This document shows, one piece after another, positions 28,426 through 38,931 of a stretch of DNA of 64,000 nucleotides. The translations under genes were made by a program, and so were the position numbers. The DNA is from Haemophilus parahaemolyticus (lineage in GTDB: Bacteria > Pseudomonadota > Gammaproteobacteria > Enterobacterales > Pasteurellaceae). How positions within the stretch are numbered: position 1 is the stretch's first letter; every line of letters begins with the position of its first letter. The stretch is taken from positions 1 through 64,000 of the forward strand of contig NZ_MUXY01000001.1 in the NCBI RefSeq assembly GCF_002015035.1, given 5' to 3'. Below the pieces are notes generated by a model that was not told the DNA's origin, made no database searches, and worked only from the letters and a program-made list of their open reading frames with translations.

Positions 28426-31131
28426 ATGCCAGCTCTAATTTCGGGTTTAATGTCGAGTAAATTTATCGCTCATTTTTCGAAAAAAGAAAATAAGATTGAA
28501 CGCCCTGCCTTATTGGCAAAATTAGAAAAAGCAAAAAATTATCCACTCACCCTACTTGCTGCTCCAGCAGGTTATGGCAAAACGACCTTAATGGCTGAAT
28601 GGCAAGCTATTCAAACTGCAAAACATCAGCGAGTTAGCTGGTTAAGTTTAGATAAAAGTGATAATCAAGCGGTCGAATTTGCTCGCTATTTTACACAAGC
28701 ATTACGGGACGCAACGCATCTCTCTTTTAGTCATTGCCTCTTTCAAGATGATCTTACCCGCTATTTTCATGAACTCTTGCTTGAATTACAAAGCATTCGT
28801 TCCCCTTTTTATCTTATTTTGGATGATTATCATCTGATCGAAAATGCAGAAATTCACGAAGCAATCCGATTTTGGCTAAAGCATCAGCCTGAAATGATGC
28901 ATCTCATTCTGCTTTCTCGTACGCTTCCTCCCATCAGCATCACACAATTACGATTGCGTGAGAAATTGCTTGAAATAGGCGTAAATGATTTAGCCTTCGA
29001 TCTTGAACAAAGTCGTCAATTGATTGAACAAGCAACGCATATTACCCTAAGTGAAACAGCACTTCATCTCCTCTATGAGCACACGCAAGGTTGGATTAGT
29101 GCACTACAACTACTTTGCTTTAGTTTAAAAACTTCCCTAGAATGGCTTAATACACCAGAGAAATTATTTGCTAGCCTGAGTCAGCAATATATAGAAGATT
29201 ATTTGAGCGAGGAAGTCTTCCATTTCATTCCATCACAAACGCAATATTTTATGCAATGTTGTGCTCTGCTACATAAGATGAATGAACGCCTCGTATTCGC
29301 TTTAACGCAAGCAGAAAATGGGATTTATCAACTTGCAGAATTAGAAAAACAAGGCTTATTTGTACAACGTAATATTCATGAGAATGGCGAAACGTGGTGG
29401 CAATTTCACCCGATTTTATCTGATTTTTTACGCCAACGTTGCCGAATGGAACACCCTCAAACTTGGCGAACATTACATCACCTTGCTATAACAGAATGGC
29501 TAAAGCTAGGTAATGGCACAGAAGCCTTATATCACGCTCAAATTTTAGAAGAGCCAGCATTACTTTATAAAGTATTGCAAGAATATGGTTGGAAATTATT
29601 CCATCAAGGACAATTAAAATTACTCGAAGAGTGTTTAAATTTAATGCCTGCTGAGCAGATTTGGCAGGATTCGAATTTAGTGCTGCTGAAAGCGTGGCTA
29701 TCACAAAGCCAGCATCGTTATCAAGAAGTCTCGGGAATCTTGCAAAATTTTAAACCAAATCAACCGCTTGAAGAGGATTTACAGGCTCATTTTGAAGCCT
29801 TGCAAGCTCAAGTTGCGATTAATGAAGGCAATGAGGATTTAGCTTACCAGCTTGCGAATCGTGCTTTAGTACATTTTTCTTCTAAAGTGGGCTATGCTCA
29901 AATTGTCGCTAATTCTATTATTGGCGAAGCACAACATTGCCAAGGTTACCTCAAAGAAGGTTTGCAGCGAATGCAAAAAGTAGAAAAGATGGCGTTAGAG
30001 CACTCTGCTTATCATCAATGGCTCTGGTCAAAATTACAGCAAGCTGAAATGCTTTCCGCTCAAGGTTTTCTACAATCTGCTTATGATTTACTGAAAGATA
30101 CGACGCAACAGGCTCAACTTTTACACAAAATTCCGATGCACGAATTTTTATTCCGTTTACGCGGACAAATTTTGTGGGAATGGCATCACTTAGATGAAGC
30201 TGAGGAGATGGCAAATGCGGGGATAGAAGTGCTTGAAAAAGAGAGTGAACAAGCCCATTGCTTGGCATTGATCGCAAAAATTTCTCTCACTAAAGGAAAT
30301 TTAACGAATGCTTCCCGCTTAATTGAACAAGGTAAAAATCTACTTGCTAGCCATTCTGTTCATCGCGATTGGCTAACGACTTTTGATGAAGTTCAGCTCT
30401 ATTATTGGCAAATTAGCGAAGAAAAAGCACCGCTTGAAGGGTGGTTGGCACAAACCACATTCCCGACTCAAGATCATAATCATTTCTTGCAACGCCAATG
30501 GCGAAATATTGCCCGCTGCTATTTGTTGCAAGCACAGTTTGATAAAGCATTAGAGATCGTAAACCGCTTATTAAAAACCACGGCAATCTTTAATTTAATT
30601 AGTGATACACAACGAGCTTTGATTTTACGCAATCGCATTTATTATCAACAAGACCAGTACGATTTAGCTCAACGCGATTTAATCCAAGCCTTAAATCTCA
30701 GCCAACAAACTAATTTTATTAGTGCGTTCGTGATTGAAGGCGAATTGATGGCTGAACAAATCCGCCAATTACTGCAAATCAATGTGTTAGATGATTTATC
30801 GACGCATAAAGCGAAATTTATTTTACGTAGCATTAACCAGCATCATCGTCATAAGTTCGCCCATTTTGATGAAGAGTTTGTGAGTCATTTACTGAAAAAT
30901 CCACAGCTGCCTGAACTGCTCAAAATAAGCCCGCTCACTTCCCGCGAATGGCAAGTGCTTGGGCTAATTTATGCAGGTTATAGCAATGAACAAATTTCTC
31001 AAGAATTAGTCGTTGCAATAACCACAATCAAAACGCACATACGCAACCTATACCAAAAGATTGGTGTTGAAAATAGGATTGAGGCGATTGAGTATACGAA
31101 GAGTTTATTGAAGATGATGGGGTATAATTAA
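28426..31131 (+). CDS. malT: maltose regulon activator MalT
   Basis: Signal-transducing STAND ATPase that activates mal promoters when bound to ATP and maltotriose. 901 residues, exactly the E. coli length. Walker A APAGYGKT at 46-53, LILDDYHLI (Walker B), winged-helix and TPR-like middle region, and a LuxR-type HTH at the C-terminus (LTSREWQVLGLIYAGYSNEQI, in part). Its start may be the ATG at 28426 or one nine codons later. Separated from malM by a terminator, so independently expressed. Confidence 0.97.
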   Translation: MPALISGLMSSKFIAHFSKKENKIERPALLAKLEKAKNYPLTLLAAPAGYGKTTLMAEWQAIQTAKHQRVSWLSLDKSDNQAVEFARYFTQALRDATHLSFSHCLFQDDLTRYFHELLLELQSIRSPFYLILDDYHLIENAEIHEAIRFWLKHQPEMMHLILLSRTLPPISITQLRLREKLLEIGVNDLAFDLEQSRQLIEQATHITLSETALHLLYEHTQGWISALQLLCFSLKTSLEWLNTPEKLFASLSQQYIEDYLSEEVFHFIPSQTQYFMQCCALLHKMNERLVFALTQAENGIYQLAELEKQGLFVQRNIHENGETWWQFHPILSDFLRQRCRMEHPQTWRTLHHLAITEWLKLGNGTEALYHAQILEEPALLYKVLQEYGWKLFHQGQLKLLEECLNLMPAEQIWQDSNLVLLKAWLSQSQHRYQEVSGILQNFKPNQPLEEDLQAHFEALQAQVAINEGNEDLAYQLANRALVHFSSKVGYAQIVANSIIGEAQHCQGYLKEGLQRMQKVEKMALEHSAYHQWLWSKLQQAEMLSAQGFLQSAYDLLKDTTQQAQLLHKIPMHEFLFRLRGQILWEWHHLDEAEEMANAGIEVLEKESEQAHCLALIAKISLTKGNLTNASRLIEQGKNLLASHSVHRDWLTTFDEVQLYYWQISEEKAPLEGWLAQTTFPTQDHNHFLQRQWRNIARCYLLQAQFDKALEIVNRLLKTTAIFNLISDTQRALILRNRIYYQQDQYDLAQRDLIQALNLSQQTNFISAFVIEGELMAEQIRQLLQINVLDDLSTHKAKFILRSINQHHRHKFAHFDEEFVSHLLKNPQLPELLKISPLTSREWQVLGLIYAGYSNEQISQELVVAITTIKTHIRNLYQKIGVENRIEAIEYTKSLLKMMGYN

Positions 31132-31135
31132 GAAA

Positions 31136-31159
31136 AAGGCAGAATTCATATTCTGCCTT
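31136..31159. terminator. hairpin between malT and the lipoprotein gene
   Basis: Perfect 10-bp stem AAGGCAGAAT/ATTCTGCCTT, 4-nt loop, between convergent stop codons. T-tracts are modest on both sides. Confidence 0.65.
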
Positions 31160-31170
31160 CAAACTTTTAT

Positions 31171-31719
31171 CTATTTTGTTGTTTTTTTAATATTCTCTTT
31201 TGGCTGTTTTTCATCATAAACAATGGTTTTTACACATAATTGAATAATTTGATCTGAACCATTGCGGATATATTCATCATCACGAACTTGATTCCTTTTT
31301 TGCAAGTCGTGCATTGCATCATCAATCCCTTGGATCATACTTGGCTTATGTAGCAAGCCCCAACAACTTGGATCAAGATAATTCACTTTTTGTTGGAAAG
31401 CATCGGCAAAAAGCACACCGCTATTATAGGCATATTCTTTATGATCGACTAAACGGTTGATGGTTAAGGCTTGAATTTGCTCAATCGGCATTGGCACACG
31501 GTTGTAATACCAATTTGTTACGCCTTGAGTAAATTGAGCAATATCGTAATCTTTGGTAACACGATCTTTATAGGTTTGCCCTGTTACGCTATAAGCAATG
31601 GCATAAGATTTTTGATCTAGTTCAGTTTCGCTTAAGCGTGGTAATGTCGTATTTTTATTGGAACAAGCGGCAAGGAAACCAACTGTGCAAATTAAAAAGA
31701 TTTTTACAAGGTTTTTCAT
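31171..31719 (-). CDS. putative lipoprotein, unknown function
   Basis: 182 residues. The N-terminus is a lipoprotein signal with lipobox LAAC (cysteine at about 19) followed by SN, which suggests outer-membrane sorting. The mature part is soluble. Residues about 38-90 (KSYAIAYSVTGQTYK, DYDIAQFTQGV, MPIEQIQAL) resemble the helical N-terminal domain of FkpA/Mip-type FKBPs, and a second, weaker version of the pattern follows (YAYNSGVLFADAF, MIQGIDDAMHDL). No peptidyl-prolyl isomerase domain is present. Monocistronic. I do not recognise a named family. Confidence 0.7.
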   Translation of the reverse strand: MKNLVKIFLICTVGFLAACSNKNTTLPRLSETELDQKSYAIAYSVTGQTYKDRVTKDYDIAQFTQGVTNWYYNRVPMPIEQIQALTINRLVDHKEYAYNSGVLFADAFQQKVNYLDPSCWGLLHKPSMIQGIDDAMHDLQKRNQVRDDEYIRNGSDQIIQLCVKTIVYDEKQPKENIKKTTK

Positions 31720-31800
31720 TTTTACTCCTGATTTCTTTTTTGGAAATATTAAAACTGATACAATTCTACCCGAAATAAAATATTTTTGCTTGAGGATTGA

Positions 31801-32652
31801 ATGAAACAGTATCTTGATTTGTGTAATCGTATCGTGAATGAAGGCAAATGGGTAGCCAATGAACGCACTGGTAAGCGTTGTTTAACAGTAATTAACGCTG
31901 ATTTAACCTACAATGTTGAAAATGGCGAATTTCCTCTTGTTACTACTCGCCGTAGTTTCTGGAAAGCGGCTATTGCTGAACTATTGGGTTATATTCGTGG
32001 TTACAGTAATGCTGTTGATTTCCGTGCCTTAGGCACAAAATCTTGGGATGCCAATGCTAATGAAAATACAGCTTGGCTTAATAACCCGTATCGAAAAGGT
32101 GAAGATGATATGGGATTAGTTTATGGAGCAATTGGACGTAACTTCCCAAAGCCTAATGGCGGTTCTGTCGATCTGCTTTGTCAAATTGTCGATGATTTAA
32201 AACGCGGTATTGATAATCGTGGCGAAATTTATACTTTCTATCATCCTGGTGCGTTTGATTTAGGTTGCTTACGCCCTTGCCTGCATAGCCATCACTTCTC
32301 ACTTTTAGACGGTAAACTCTACTTAAATAGTACACAACGTTCTGCCGATGTGCCACTTGGATTAAACTGGAATATGATTCAATGTTACACTTTCCTTGCG
32401 TTAATGGCTCAAATCACAGGACACACAGCAGGGCAAGCATTCCATAAAATTGTGAATGCACATATTTATGAAGATCAACTTGAGCTTATGCGTGATGTGC
32501 AGCTCAAGCGAGAACCACTGTCTGTACCGAAACTAATTATCAACCCAGATATTAAATCACTTGAAGATTTAGAAACTTGGGTTACGCTCGATGATTTCAA
32601 AGTAGAAGGCTATGAATACCACCAGAGTATTCAGTATCCATTTTCAGTGTAA
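31801..32652 (+). CDS. thyA: thymidylate synthase (divergent ThyA)
   Basis: Methylates dUMP to dTMP using methylene-tetrahydrofolate. Catalytic cysteine in [10 protein letters not shown] (about C160), phosphate-binding QRSADVPLG (about 179-187), N191 in GLNWNM, which selects uracil over cytosine, and histidine/tyrosine in VNAHIYEDQ. 283 residues versus 264 in E. coli, with sequence clearly unlike the E. coli type but like the Haemophilus-type enzyme. The adjacent folate enzyme folA is about 30 kb away. Monocistronic. Confidence 0.93.
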   Translation: MKQYLDLCNRIVNEGKWVANERTGKRCLTVINADLTYNVENGEFPLVTTRRSFWKAAIAELLGYIRGYSNAVDFRALGTKSWDANANENTAWLNNPYRKGEDDMGLVYGAIGRNFPKPNGGSVDLLCQIVDDLKRGIDNRGEIYTFYHPGAFDLGCLRPCLHSHHFSLLDGKLYLNSTQRSADVPLGLNWNMIQCYTFLALMAQITGHTAGQAFHKIVNAHIYEDQLELMRDVQLKREPLSVPKLIINPDIKSLEDLETWVTLDDFKVEGYEYHQSIQYPFSV

Positions 32653-32665
32653 TGAAAAGTAGATA

Positions 32666-32698
32666 AAAACGCAGAAATTTTCAGAATTTCTGCGTTTT
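32666..32698. terminator. terminator between thyA and serS
   Basis: Perfect 14-bp stem AAAACGCAGAAATT/AATTTCTGCGTTTT with a 5-nt loop; A-run before and T-run after make it bidirectional for the converging genes. Confidence 0.85.
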
Positions 32699-32710
32699 GT
32701 TTAAGAAGGC

Positions 32711-34042
<1,332 letters not shown>

Positions 34043-34522
34043 TTAGCTACGAGCAGCGTTTTTCATAATGCGTTGTTTTGCAACTTGCCACTCGCGATCT
34101 TTAATATCTTCACGTTTATCGTGCAGTTTTTTACCTTTCGCCACACCAATTTTCACTTTTGCCCAGGCTGCTTTCCAGTAAACAGAAAGTGCTACAACGG
34201 TCATCCCATCACGGTTTACTTTACCAAAGAGAGAGTCTAGTTCACGTTTGTTGAGCAACAATTTACGGGTGCGTGTTGGATCTGCTACAATATGGGTGGA
34301 AGCCACGTTTAATGGGGTGATGGTCGCCCCAAATAAAAAGGCTTCACCATTGCGGAAAGTAACATAGCTATCACCAATATTTGCCTTTCCTGCACGTAAG
34401 GATTTTACTTCCCAGCCTTGTAATTCTAAGCCTGCTTCAATTTCCTCTTCGATAAAATATTCGTGACGAGCACGCTTATTTAGTGCGATAGTATTCGAAG
34501 CTACTTTTGGTTTCTTTGCCAT
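34043..34522 (-). CDS. smpB: SsrA-binding protein SmpB
   Basis: Partner of tmRNA in ribosome rescue. Beta-barrel protein with [20 protein letters not shown] and [14 protein letters not shown] near the N-terminus and a basic C-terminal tail, [15 protein letters not shown], that enters the empty A-site channel. 159 residues. The tmRNA gene ssrA is not in the neighbouring sequence. 36 bp after ycjX. Confidence 0.96.
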   Translation of the reverse strand: MAKKPKVASNTIALNKRARHEYFIEEEIEAGLELQGWEVKSLRAGKANIGDSYVTFRNGEAFLFGATITPLNVASTHIVADPTRTRKLLLNKRELDSLFGKVNRDGMTVVALSVYWKAAWAKVKIGVAKGKKLHDKREDIKDREWQVAKQRIMKNAARS

Positions 34523-34558
34523 AATTCAATTCTTGTTAAAAATAAAACCGATTTTACC

Positions 34559-35962
34559 CTAATCTAACATATCAGCCAATAAAAACTGTAGCACTGCATC
34601 CATCCGTAAATGTGGAATAGGCTCATCATATTCAATATGTTTCGGTTCAAACTGGTCAAAATCGAACTGATTATATTGCCAATAACTTGCATTCGGCAAA
34701 CGGCTCGGTACGCTACCTGGATAAGTGACCGACACTTGTGATGGATTATTGGAACGCACACCTTTTACCGCTTTGAAAGATTGCCCATCTTTGGTCACAT
34801 TCACTACATCAGTTGCTTTGATGCTTGAAATCGCATAATAGCCTAGCTCTTTAATGCCCTCAAAAGCGGTGTGATTTCCGCCTTCTAAAACCAATTGTCG
34901 CATTAAACTTTCTAAATTCGGAATTTGTTCTGGCGTAATATGATCGGCTTTGGTCGCTAAAAATAGCAATTTATCAATATGTGCGGAAAAAAGGCGAGAA
35001 AATAAATTTCTCGTGCCATAATGAAAATGTTTAAACAATTGCTGCAAGCCGATTTTCATCTCCATAAATTCATGATAACCGTGATTTAATGGCGTTAAAC
35101 AATCAGCCAAAATTACCTGACGATCAAAACGAGAAAAATAATGATCATAAAACGGTTTTACTATTTTTTGCTGGTAATGGTAATAGCGTTTTTCCAACAT
35201 TTTATAGGTGCTATTTTTATCTGCTTTTTCTAATTTTCCCCAATCCGTTTCCGTTAAATTTAATAATGGAAAGAATTGTAGAACAGGTGCACCTTGCATA
35301 TTTTGATCAGGTAGCACAAATCGCCCAGGTTGAATATACTGCATTCCATTTGCTTTGCATTCTAATAAATAAGCGGTGTATTTTTCACTTAAATTTGCAA
35401 GTTGGTTTTCATCGGCTTTTGTAAAAAGATCCAAATTTTCGACCGCTTGTAACCATTCTTTCGCTAACTCTGCACGTTTTCCAGTGTGTACTAATTGCTG
35501 TGCTTCGCACCATTCTTTAAAAGATTGATTTAAGATTGGTAAATCCAGCAGCCATTCACCTGGGTAGTCAAAAATATCTAGATAGAGCGTATTTTCTTCT
35601 GCTAAATGGCGAGAAATGCCCTTACGTTTATAGCGAATGGCTAAGCGAATTTCACTGATGCCACGCGTGGAATCACACCAACGTGCAGGCGTTTCTTCTA
35701 AACATTGACGATTTTTATCATATTCAAAACGAGGAATGGTTAAATCCCCCTGTTCAATGCGTTTGACCGAGACAATTTGCCCCGATTTTACTGCCTGAAA
35801 TAGGGGAAGGTTTGCTGTTTGAGAATGCAAAAGTTGATCGACAAGGCTAGTAATAAACGCCGTTTTTCCGCTTCGGCTTAATCCTGTTATCGCCAAGCGT
35901 AAGTGGTTATCTAAGCCACGTTGAACTAAGGTTTGGAGTTCATTTTTAATTCGATTAAACAT
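34559..35962 (-). CDS. ycjX: YcjX-family P-loop protein
   Basis: DUF463 GTPase-like protein of unknown precise role, linked in enterics to envelope stress (phage-shock) genes. Walker A GLSRSGKT at about 27-34 and DIFDYPGEWLLDLPI as a Walker B/switch region. Later AHIDKLLFLATKADHI carries an NKxD-like TKAD specificity motif. 467 residues (E. coli 465). Its usual partner ycjF is missing; here it leads smpB-serS instead. Confidence 0.93.
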   Translation of the reverse strand: MFNRIKNELQTLVQRGLDNHLRLAITGLSRSGKTAFITSLVDQLLHSQTANLPLFQAVKSGQIVSVKRIEQGDLTIPRFEYDKNRQCLEETPARWCDSTRGISEIRLAIRYKRKGISRHLAEENTLYLDIFDYPGEWLLDLPILNQSFKEWCEAQQLVHTGKRAELAKEWLQAVENLDLFTKADENQLANLSEKYTAYLLECKANGMQYIQPGRFVLPDQNMQGAPVLQFFPLLNLTETDWGKLEKADKNSTYKMLEKRYYHYQQKIVKPFYDHYFSRFDRQVILADCLTPLNHGYHEFMEMKIGLQQLFKHFHYGTRNLFSRLFSAHIDKLLFLATKADHITPEQIPNLESLMRQLVLEGGNHTAFEGIKELGYYAISSIKATDVVNVTKDGQSFKAVKGVRSNNPSQVSVTYPGSVPSRLPNASYWQYNQFDFDQFEPKHIEYDEPIPHLRMDAVLQFLLADMLD

Positions 35963-36019
35963 AATAGGTTTTCTGATAAAATAATCTTCCGATCATATCA
36001 AAAATAGGCAGAACAAAAA

Positions 36020-36859
36020 ATGGAAAATGAGATTGAATTAAAGATTATGCTTGAGGCACAAAACATTGTGCCAATTACGCAATGGCTTGCAATGCAACGG
36101 GTTCTAGATGAAAGTGAAACGGCATTAGGCAACACTTATTTCGATACGCCAGAACAATATTTTGCCCTTAATCAAATGGGCTTTCGTGTGCGATCGAAAA
36201 ATCAGCATTATGAAATGACGCTCAAAACTAAAGGCGAGATTGTAGGCGGTTTGCATATTCGTCCTGAATATAATCTGCCATTAGAGAATGAAAAGCCTGA
36301 TTTTAAGCGGTTGATTTCTCATTTTAATTTGCAAATTGAACAAGCAGAACAGGTTTCAGCAAATCTTCAACCAACGTTCAGCACCGATTTTCTACGCCAC
36401 CAATGGTTAATTGAGATAAACAAATCACAAATTGAAGTGGTGCTCGACCAAGGCGAAGTAAAAAATCCATTCGGTTCGGAAAAAATTTGTGAGCTTGAAT
36501 TTGAATTAAAAACAGGAGCATTAGCGGATATTTTTCAGCTTATTGAGCAAATGCCCAAATTAAATGGAATGTGGTTAAGCAGTTTAAGCAAAGCACAACG
36601 CGGTTATATTGTTGGCAGGCCTGAGCGTTTTAAACAAGAAATTTTACAAGCGGTCAAAAAAGAAAAAAATTATACACTGGAACAGCAATTAGCTGATTAT
36701 TTACGTCTTTATCCAGATGAAGAAATTTATCAAATTTTTGTGCACGAATTTTCTGAGTTTAAGCGATATAAAGTGGTGGAATTACAAGAATATTTGAAAA
36801 TGAGAAATTATTTAGATAAAAATATCAACACCTTAAAAGAAATTGCAAATATTCGTTAA
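36020..36859 (+). CDS. CYTH-domain protein, inorganic triphosphatase YgiF-like
   Basis: CYTH fold (triphosphate tunnel) enzyme. The diagnostic ENEIELKIML motif (residues 2-11) is followed by RVRSKNQHYEMTLKTKG and a charged tunnel with EINKSQIEVVLDQGEV and CELEFELKTG. 279 residues. E. coli YgiF (433 residues) joins CYTH to a CHAD domain; here the C-terminal part is much shorter, so most of CHAD is missing. Divergent from ycjX by 57 bp. Activity (tripolyphosphate hydrolysis) is inferred. Confidence 0.85.
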   Translation: MENEIELKIMLEAQNIVPITQWLAMQRVLDESETALGNTYFDTPEQYFALNQMGFRVRSKNQHYEMTLKTKGEIVGGLHIRPEYNLPLENEKPDFKRLISHFNLQIEQAEQVSANLQPTFSTDFLRHQWLIEINKSQIEVVLDQGEVKNPFGSEKICELEFELKTGALADIFQLIEQMPKLNGMWLSSLSKAQRGYIVGRPERFKQEILQAVKKEKNYTLEQQLADYLRLYPDEEIYQIFVHEFSEFKRYKVVELQEYLKMRNYLDKNINTLKEIANIR

Positions 36860-36876
36860 TTTTTCATTATTTTAAG

Positions 36877-36898
36877 TAGGCGGTAAGCCGCCTATTTA
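36877..36898. terminator. terminator between CYTH gene and ybeZ
   Basis: Stem TAGGCGG/CCGCCTA with a 4-nt loop, then TTTAT. It just overlaps the ybeZ stop codon. Confidence 0.65.
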
Positions 36899-37990
36899 TA
36901 GTTCTTTCGTTTCTTCCCAAATCTTTTGCTGTTCTGCTTCCAATTTTGCTAATTCTCGTTGAGCTTTACGCTCTTCTTTTAATGCCTGCTGGCGAATTTC
37001 ATCTTCCGCTTCCCAAATATCATAGGCTTGAACAATTTTAGCAACCACAGGATGACGAACAATGTCTTTACTGTCGAAGAAGTTGAAACTTAATTCTGGC
37101 ACATCTTTTAGCACTTCCATAGCATGTTTTAAGCCAGATTTTTGGTTACGAGGAAGATCAACCTGAGTAACATCACCTGTAATGACTGCCTTAGAATTAA
37201 AACCAATACGGGTTAAAAACATTTTCATTTGTTCGGTCGTCGTGTTTTGACTTTCATCTAAAATGATGAAAGCATCGTTTAGTGTGCGACCACGCATATA
37301 GGCAAGCGGTGCAATTTCGATCACACTTCGTTCCATCAATTTTTGGGCACGTTCAAAGCCGAACATTTCAAATAGGGCATCATAAAGCGGGCGTAAATAA
37401 GGCTCAATTTTTTGCCCTAAATCCCCTGGTAAAAAGCCTAATTTTTCGCCCGCTTCAACCGCTGGGCGGGTAAGCAAAATACGGCGAATTTCTTGGCGTT
37501 CCAGTGATTCTATTGCTGCTGCCACCGCTAAGAAGGTTTTACCCGTCCCTGCTGGACCAATCCCGAAGCTGATGTCGTGCGTTAAAATATTACGTAAATA
37601 AGCTTGTTGGTGCTCACCTCGAGGTTTAATCACGCCTCGTTTGGTTTTGATTGAAATTTCACCGTGGTTAGACGATTGCCAATGATTTTGTAGCAACATT
37701 CGGCTTTCTTGGATAGCAAGATGCACATCTTCTAAATCGAGCTCTTTGATTTTTCCTTTAATTGGGGCAGTTTCAACATAGAGCTGTTGAATAAGTTTAG
37801 CTGCTTGTGGCAATAATGTAGCAGAATGGTGTGTATCTTCCGTAACCATAATAGTAAACATAAAACCTTGACGAGCAATGCTGAGATTAAAACTCTTTTC
37901 AATCAAAGCTAAATGCTCATCAAACGCCCCACAAAGCGATTGCAAGCGGGCGTTATCGGTAGGAGAAAGAGTAAAGATAATTTCGTTCAA
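36896..37990 (-). CDS. ybeZ: PhoH-like ATPase YbeZ
   Basis: P-loop ATPase of the PhoH family, a predicted RNA helicase associated with the endoribonuclease YbeY. KH-like RNA-binding N-terminus, Walker A GPAGTGKT at about 145-152, Walker B FIILDESQNTT, and GDVTQVDLPRNQKSGL. A charged coiled tail (from about 330) is rich in E, K and Q. 364 residues. In most relatives ybeY follows immediately; here transcription instead ends at the CYTH gene. It lies 23 bp after fadR. Confidence 0.94.
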   Translation of the reverse strand: MNEIIFTLSPTDNARLQSLCGAFDEHLALIEKSFNLSIARQGFMFTIMVTEDTHHSATLLPQAAKLIQQLYVETAPIKGKIKELDLEDVHLAIQESRMLLQNHWQSSNHGEISIKTKRGVIKPRGEHQQAYLRNILTHDISFGIGPAGTGKTFLAVAAAIESLERQEIRRILLTRPAVEAGEKLGFLPGDLGQKIEPYLRPLYDALFEMFGFERAQKLMERSVIEIAPLAYMRGRTLNDAFIILDESQNTTTEQMKMFLTRIGFNSKAVITGDVTQVDLPRNQKSGLKHAMEVLKDVPELSFNFFDSKDIVRHPVVAKIVQAYDIWEAEDEIRQQALKEERKAQRELAKLEAEQQKIWEETKEL

Positions 37991-38013
37991 AATTGTTCCT
38001 TTTTATCTTGGGT

Positions 38014-38748
38014 TTAGCTAGCAACTTGTTTTCCAAAATCTTCAGGCAAGTCTTGTAAAATCTTAGTCCAATAAATACCGCTTTGTTGGCGATTTTTTGC
38101 GATACATTGTTGTACGGCTTCATCGTCTCCTTGTTCGCAAAGTATTTTTAGCGTTTTATAAAATTCAAATGTGCTAAGGCGAGCAATTTCTTCGCGGAAA
38201 AATAGGCTTGCAACTTGAATATACATCTCTTTAAAGCTGTTTAAAATTAATCCATAAACAGGTTTGTTCGCAATAAAAGTAAATTGACGGAAGAGGGTGT
38301 AGTCAAAAGAGGCATAAGCAAAAGCGGTATTTTCTAAATTATCTAATTCAGAGAATAAATTTGCCGAGGCTTTTGCATCTATTTTTACTGCTTCACGCAC
38401 ATAATATTCAACCATTCGGGTACGTAGTGAAACCACATTAGAGATTATAATAGGTAGATAAGAGCGGTCTAATTTGATGATTGTTTTGATAATGTTTGGA
38501 CCACCTGTTTCCCAAATGTTATTCACCCGCGTTGCCTTACCGTGTTGAATCTGCAACCAACCATCGCGGGCTAAGCGTTGTAATACCTCACGTAAGGTAG
38601 TGCGCGTAACGCCAATGCGTTCGGCAAGTTCTCGTTCGGCTGGTAGGTCAGAACCTGCAGGGAAGTGATTATTCCAAATACTTTTTACAATATATTCTTC
38701 TGCTAAAGCAGCAGGGCTTTGTGCAGTTAAAATAGTTGAGTTATCCAA
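38014..38748 (-). CDS. fadR: fatty acid metabolism regulator FadR
   Basis: GntR-family regulator that represses fatty-acid degradation and activates fab genes, released by long-chain acyl-CoA. Winged HTH LPAERELAERIGVTRTTLRE (about 35-54), GGPNIIKTI linker, and the all-helical acyl-CoA domain. 244 residues (E. coli 239). Divergent from nhaB, as in E. coli. A 23-bp gap to ybeZ suggests cotranscription with that gene. Confidence 0.95.
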   Translation of the reverse strand: MDNSTILTAQSPAALAEEYIVKSIWNNHFPAGSDLPAERELAERIGVTRTTLREVLQRLARDGWLQIQHGKATRVNNIWETGGPNIIKTIIKLDRSYLPIIISNVVSLRTRMVEYYVREAVKIDAKASANLFSELDNLENTAFAYASFDYTLFRQFTFIANKPVYGLILNSFKEMYIQVASLFFREEIARLSTFEFYKTLKILCEQGDDEAVQQCIAKNRQQSGIYWTKILQDLPEDFGKQVAS

Positions 38749-38931
38749 AATGCCCCCAATGGCAAAACTAAATAAAATTTATCGTTTTTTTAATTATTAT
38801 CAAATTTTCTAAGAAAAACCGCATAAATAAGCAACGATATTGAATTGTATTGTCGCTTAATTTCTATTATATTGCAAACTCACATTAGCCTTTTACTCTT
38901 TATCTTATCTTCATTGTACAGGGAGTTCCTG

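Noticed and set aside
38749..38931. FadR operator between fadR and nhaB
   Set aside because: No TGGTC-N-GACCA-like palindrome seen.
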